Source of the DNA: DATFVA01 sp963764235
GTDB lineage: Bacteria; Bacteroidota; Ignavibacteria; Ignavibacteriales; Ignavibacteriaceae
Assembly: GCA_963764235.1 (NCBI GenBank)
Contig: CAVXRO010000009.1
Location: 434,001 to 498,000 of the forward strand
Length of the DNA stretch: 64,000 nt
Reading direction: 5' to 3'
Shown: positions 60,604 through 64,000 of the stretch, piece after piece
Position numbering within the stretch: position 1 is the stretch's first letter
How the letters are laid out: every line of letters starts with the position of its first letter
Notes under the pieces: generated by a model
Database searches by the model: none
What the model saw: the letters and a program-made list of their open reading frames with translations, nothing else
What the model was told of the DNA's origin: nothing
Program-made: the position numbers and the translations under genes

Positions 60604-62397
60604 ATGAAACTGCTTTATACATACCTCAGAGGTTACTGGAAACTAATGCTGCTTGCTCTTCTGCTCGCGGCAGTCAACCAGGTATTCTCTCTCCTTGATC
60701 CTTATATTTTCGGTAGGGTGATTGACAAGTATGCAACCAAATTTGATTCCTACACTACCGAACAATTTCTTAAGGGAGTGGGACTCCTTCTGACCGCAGC
60801 TGTTGGAGTTGCTTTTATATCAAGGGTGGCTAAGAATTTCCAGGATTACTACGTTAATGTGATAACCCAGCGTCTCGGAGCACAGATATATACTGATGGT
60901 ATTAAACATTCGCTGGAACTTCCGTATTCTAAATTTGAAGATCAACAGAGCGGCAGAACACTGGGAGTTCTGCAGAAGGTCAGAACAGATGTTGAAAAAC
61001 TGATTTCTTCCTTTGTTAATGTTCTTTTCACTACAGTGGTTGGAGTGATTTTTGTAACTGTTTACGCGATCAATGTTCACTGGATAATTGCGCCGATATT
61101 CTTTGCCGCTATCCCTATTCTCGGGATAGTGAGTTCTGTTTTAAGCCGGAAGATAAAGAAAATACAAAAGGTTATAGTTGGAGAAACCACTGCTCTTGCC
61201 GGAACTACTACAGAATCTCTCAGAAACATAGAGCTTGTTAAGAGTCTCGGACTGGGCAGCCAGGAGATAAACCGGCTTAATTCAACGACCGATAAGATCC
61301 TACTGCTTGAATTAAAAAAAGTTAAATATATACGGACACTAAGTTTCATCCAGGGTACCATAGTTAATTTTATCCGCACCACTATACTTTTCTTTATGCT
61401 CTATCTGATCTTCACAAGGGAAATTCAGATTGGACAGTTTTTTACTCTGATGCTCTACTCATTCTTTATTTTTGGTCCGCTTCAGAGTCTTGGAGACATC
61501 ATAAATATTTACCGCGAAGCGGAGGTCTCCCTCGACAATTTTGGTGATTTGCTCAAACAGCCCGTTGATGTAAAGCCTGTAAGTCCGGAAACCATAAGCA
61601 TCATTCAGTCCCTTGAATTCCGGAATGTCAGTTTCAGGCACCAAAGCTCGAGGAGCAATGCGCTTAAGAATATCTCATTCAGGGTTAGAATGGGTGAGAC
61701 CATTGCTTTCGCGGGACCATCAGGGGCCGGGAAAACTACCCTCGTAAAGCTTCTGGTCGGTCTTTACACTCCACAGGATGGGGCCATAATCTACAATGAC
61801 ATTCCGGGAGATAAGATAGACCTTGATGAATTACGTGAAAAGATCGGGTTCGTTACTCAGGATACTCAGCTTTTTTCCGGCACAATCAAGGAGAATCTCC
61901 TGTTTGTTAATCCCGGCGCTTCTGATGAAGAGTGTCTTGATGTACTGGAAAAGTCCGCTGCCGGGAACCTGCTGGCCAGGGCGGATAAAGGTCTCGATTC
62001 CATTATAGGCGAGGGCGGTGTAAAGGTCTCCGGCGGAGAAAAACAGCGCCTCTCAATAGCACGTGCTTTACTTCGTCGTCCCCAGCTTCTGATTTTTGAT
62101 GAGGCAACTTCCTCCCTCGATTCATTAACCGAGGAGGAGATTACATCCACAATAAAGGATATCTCAGGGAGAAAAGATCTGATTACAATTATGATTGCAC
62201 ACCGTTTATCGACTGTTATGCATGCTGATAGAATATATGTTCTTGAAAAAGGACAGATAATTGAATCGGGTAAACACATGGATCTTCTCGGGCAGAAAGG
62301 ACTTTACTACGCAATGTGGCGTCAGCAGATAGGCGAGCGTGAAAGGAACAACGATGTGCAGGATTATAAATCCGCAGTTAACTTTGAAGAGGATTAA
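60604..62397 (+). CDS. ABC transporter, fused permease and ATPase (MsbA/MdlB-type exporter)
   Basis: The 597-residue half-transporter has six membrane segments in about residues 15-310 and a C-terminal ATPase domain with Walker A GPSGAGKTTLVKLLVGL (about 370), the signature VSGGEKQRLSIARALLRRP, Walker B LLIFDEATSSLDS and the H-loop IAHRLSTV. It would work as a homodimer or heterodimer exporting lipids, drugs or peptides; the substrate is not predictable. It is followed 12 bp later by the secreted amylase gene. An 11-bp-phased TGTAAC element lies upstream and may control it. Confidence 0.93.
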   Translation: MKLLYTYLRGYWKLMLLALLLAAVNQVFSLLDPYIFGRVIDKYATKFDSYTTEQFLKGVGLLLTAAVGVAFISRVAKNFQDYYVNVITQRLGAQIYTDGIKHSLELPYSKFEDQQSGRTLGVLQKVRTDVEKLISSFVNVLFTTVVGVIFVTVYAINVHWIIAPIFFAAIPILGIVSSVLSRKIKKIQKVIVGETTALAGTTTESLRNIELVKSLGLGSQEINRLNSTTDKILLLELKKVKYIRTLSFIQGTIVNFIRTTILFFMLYLIFTREIQIGQFFTLMLYSFFIFGPLQSLGDIINIYREAEVSLDNFGDLLKQPVDVKPVSPETISIIQSLEFRNVSFRHQSSRSNALKNISFRVRMGETIAFAGPSGAGKTTLVKLLVGLYTPQDGAIIYNDIPGDKIDLDELREKIGFVTQDTQLFSGTIKENLLFVNPGASDEECLDVLEKSAAGNLLARADKGLDSIIGEGGVKVSGGEKQRLSIARALLRRPQLLIFDEATSSLDSLTEEEITSTIKDISGRKDLITIMIAHRLSTVMHADRIYVLEKGQIIESGKHMDLLGQKGLYYAMWRQQIGERERNNDVQDYKSAVNFEED

Positions 62398-62409
62398 AGG
62401 TATTTTTAT

Positions 62410-64000
62410 ATGAAAACAAAGGGAAACCTTATTTTATTATTGCTGGCCTCTCAGCTGGTTATTTTTCCACAGGGCATAAAGGATATAATCAAACCGCTTC
62501 ATCTCCAGGCAGGGAAAGCGGATACTGTGCTTATCAGCGATCTGTTTTATTCAGACAATTATGATGTAAGTATTATTCCGGGCGATAATATTAAGGCTGT
62601 TTATAACCGGGAAAGCAAAACGCTCGCGGTTAAACCCGATAGTAAATTTGAAGGCTTTGGTTTAATAAACTTCACTTTAAATGATTCTTTTTATGCTGTC
62701 CCTTTTTACTCAGAGATCGTTCAGAATCATACTTTTTATTTAACTCTTAAAGATCATCCGGAAAGAGTAAACCTGTTTGCGAGCTTCAACGGCTGGAACA
62801 GGGAAAATCTTCCGATGAGCAATGACAAAAAAAAGAAAAATTACAGCTTAACCGTCCCCCTGGAACCGGGGACATATCAGTATAAATTTTATGTGCAGGG
62901 AAATGAGTTTATAGATCCTGAAAATCCCGACAGTATCCCAAACGGACTGGGGGGATATAATTCGGTTATTACCATTCCCAATCCTCATCCTGAAGAGAGT
63001 TACCTATTCGTTAACGGGTATGAAAAAACAAAAGACAGGATAACTGTCAGTTTTTCATACTATAACAGTAAATACAGATCACCCGTTAAACGGGATGAAA
63101 TTTCAGCACTTTATAATAATTCTGTTCTATCCGGTGAACGGATCTCAACAGCCGCAAACAAGTTTCTGGTTACCCTGGATACTGCAGGACTTAAAGGAGA
63201 GAACGTCCTCAGAGTTGCCGTGAACAGGAACGGGCTTGCATCTAATATTCAGACTTTAAGATTTTATGACGGCGAACCGGAAGGCAAGGATAACCACCGA
63301 ACTGAGTATGATAATATCATTTATTCCATAATGATCGATAGGTTTAACGACGGAGATTCAAGCAACAGCATACCCGTGACCGATCCGAACCTTACGAAAA
63401 AAGCAAATTATTACGGTGGGGACCTCCAGGGGATAATTAACAAATTAGATGGCGGATATTTTGATTCACTTGGCGTGAATACATTATGGCTTTCGCCTGT
63501 TGTAGATAATACAGACAGTGCCTACAGGGAATACCCTGAACCGCACAGGTACTACACCGGTTACCATGGTTACTGGCCCATATCCTCTGACAAGGTAGAG
63601 GAACGCTTCGGCAATATGAATCTTCTGAAGGAGCTGGTCAAAGATGCTCACAAGCATGATATTCATATCCTGATTGACTATGTGGCCAACCATGTACATG
63701 AGGAGCATCCATTTTTTAAACAGCACAGGAACTGGTTTGGACATCTGGAGCTGCCTGATGGAAAGCTGAATCTCCGTCTATGGGATGAACACAGACTTAC
63801 TACATGGTTCGAGCCTTACCTTCCCTCATTTGATTATGAAGGTTCACAGGAGGCGCTTGATACAATGACAAGCAATGCTGTCTGGTGGCTGCAGGAAACT
63901 AATGCAGATGGTTTCAGGCACGACGCTGTGAAACATATTCCGAATGAATTCTGGCGGACACTAACCAGGAAGATCAAAAGCGAAATTGTAATTCCTGAGA
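62410..64000 (+). CDS. Secreted GH13 alpha-amylase family enzyme (3' end beyond window)
   Basis: The gene starts at 62410, with AAAGG upstream, and is open to the end of the window (530 codons visible). The product has a signal peptide (KGNLILLLLASQLVIFPQG), an N-terminal E-set/CBM48-like module at about residues 110-190 (VNLFASFNGWN ... GTYQYKFYVQGNEF) and a (beta/alpha)8 GH13 barrel from about 300. Region I is DYVANHVHEEHP, region II is DGFRHDAVKH with catalytic nucleophile Asp505, and GVNTLWLSP is an earlier barrel strand. Family members hydrolyse alpha-1,4-glucans or related sugars; the subfamily cannot be decided because the acid/base region is outside. It lies 12 bp after the ABC exporter gene and is probably co-transcribed. 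Confidence 0.9.
   Translation, partial: MKTKGNLILLLLASQLVIFPQGIKDIIKPLHLQAGKADTVLISDLFYSDNYDVSIIPGDNIKAVYNRESKTLAVKPDSKFEGFGLINFTLNDSFYAVPFYSEIVQNHTFYLTLKDHPERVNLFASFNGWNRENLPMSNDKKKKNYSLTVPLEPGTYQYKFYVQGNEFIDPENPDSIPNGLGGYNSVITIPNPHPEESYLFVNGYEKTKDRITVSFSYYNSKYRSPVKRDEISALYNNSVLSGERISTAANKFLVTLDTAGLKGENVLRVAVNRNGLASNIQTLRFYDGEPEGKDNHRTEYDNIIYSIMIDRFNDGDSSNSIPVTDPNLTKKANYYGGDLQGIINKLDGGYFDSLGVNTLWLSPVVDNTDSAYREYPEPHRYYTGYHGYWPISSDKVEERFGNMNLLKELVKDAHKHDIHILIDYVANHVHEEHPFFKQHRNWFGHLELPDGKLNLRLWDEHRLTTWFEPYLPSFDYEGSQEALDTMTSNAVWWLQETNADGFRHDAVKHIPNEFWRTLTRKIKSEIVIPE

Noticed and set aside
1..64000. tRNA, CRISPR, insertion sequence or prophage genes
   Set aside because: No cloverleaf, regular repeat-spacer array, transposase, integrase or phage protein was recognised on either strand.

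Overview
The window looks like chromosomal DNA from a member of the Ignavibacteria / Bacteroidota-Chlorobiota lineage. The evidence is an AT-rich composition, weak or absent Shine-Dalgarno sequences at many genes, Bacteroidota-style TAnnTTTG promoter elements, type IX secretion (T9SS) C-terminal sorting domains of the form QNYPNPFNP...SSKKMLLLK, a long-form IspG with an inserted domain, and a cbb3 oxidase operon of Bacteroidota type. No tRNA, prophage, transposase or CRISPR array was found. Species cannot be named from the sequence.

Layout. 0-9 kb (minus strand): an operon of UDP-glucose dehydrogenase, UpxY/NusG-like antiterminator, HD/OB-fold nuclease, TPR protein and sirtuin; then a hybrid histidine kinase with a degenerate receiver, a ferredoxin-nitroreductase, and a ferredoxin plus geranylgeranyl-reductase-family pair. 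9-28 kb: housekeeping genes (dnaG, ispG, Nif3-like, zinc-ribbon protein, RNase P RNA, recJ, yebC, ruvC, ruvA, FAH-family hydrolase, clpX, TPR protein, ppc, ferritin-VIT1 fusion). 29-34 kb: a surface-protein locus with a beta-propeller lipoprotein and a T9SS-exported protein broken by two frameshifts. 34-43 kb: a fused monoheme cytochrome/outer-membrane barrel, dxr, rseP, and a two-component locus (exported rubrerythrin, sensor kinase, OmpR-type regulator, DUF2231-like membrane protein), followed by a LytS/LytTR pair. 43-51 kb: S9 peptidase, GT87-like transferase, TonB-type receptor, HU, and a second, decayed copy of the lipoprotein/T9SS locus. 51-60 kb (minus): a complete cbb3 oxidase operon in the order ccoI-S-N-O-Q-P-G-H-tauE/safE. 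60-64 kb: DUF2269-like membrane protein, ABC exporter and the start of a secreted GH13 amylase that runs off the window.

The most interesting points are mainly regulatory. A 31-bp element made of 11-bp-phased TTAAG repeats occurs twice (25/31 identical), upstream of the exported rubrerythrin and upstream of the DUF2231/OmpR-regulator/kinase operon, and so outlines a small putative regulon encoded by the locus itself. A TGTAAC triple repeat with the same 11-bp phasing precedes the ABC exporter. A terminator hairpin before the Nif3-like gene shares its left arm with the start codon of that gene. A Cyc2-like cytochrome-porin fusion has a palindromic operator candidate. Two small genes, ccoS and a ferredoxin, lack any ATG/GTG/TTG start.

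Eight single-base frame disruptions lie between 30 and 58 kb, most of them at short homopolymers and several in normally indispensable genes (ccoG, ccoI, ccoO). Sequencing or assembly indels are the simplest explanation for most of them, and they should be checked before any gene is called a pseudogene.
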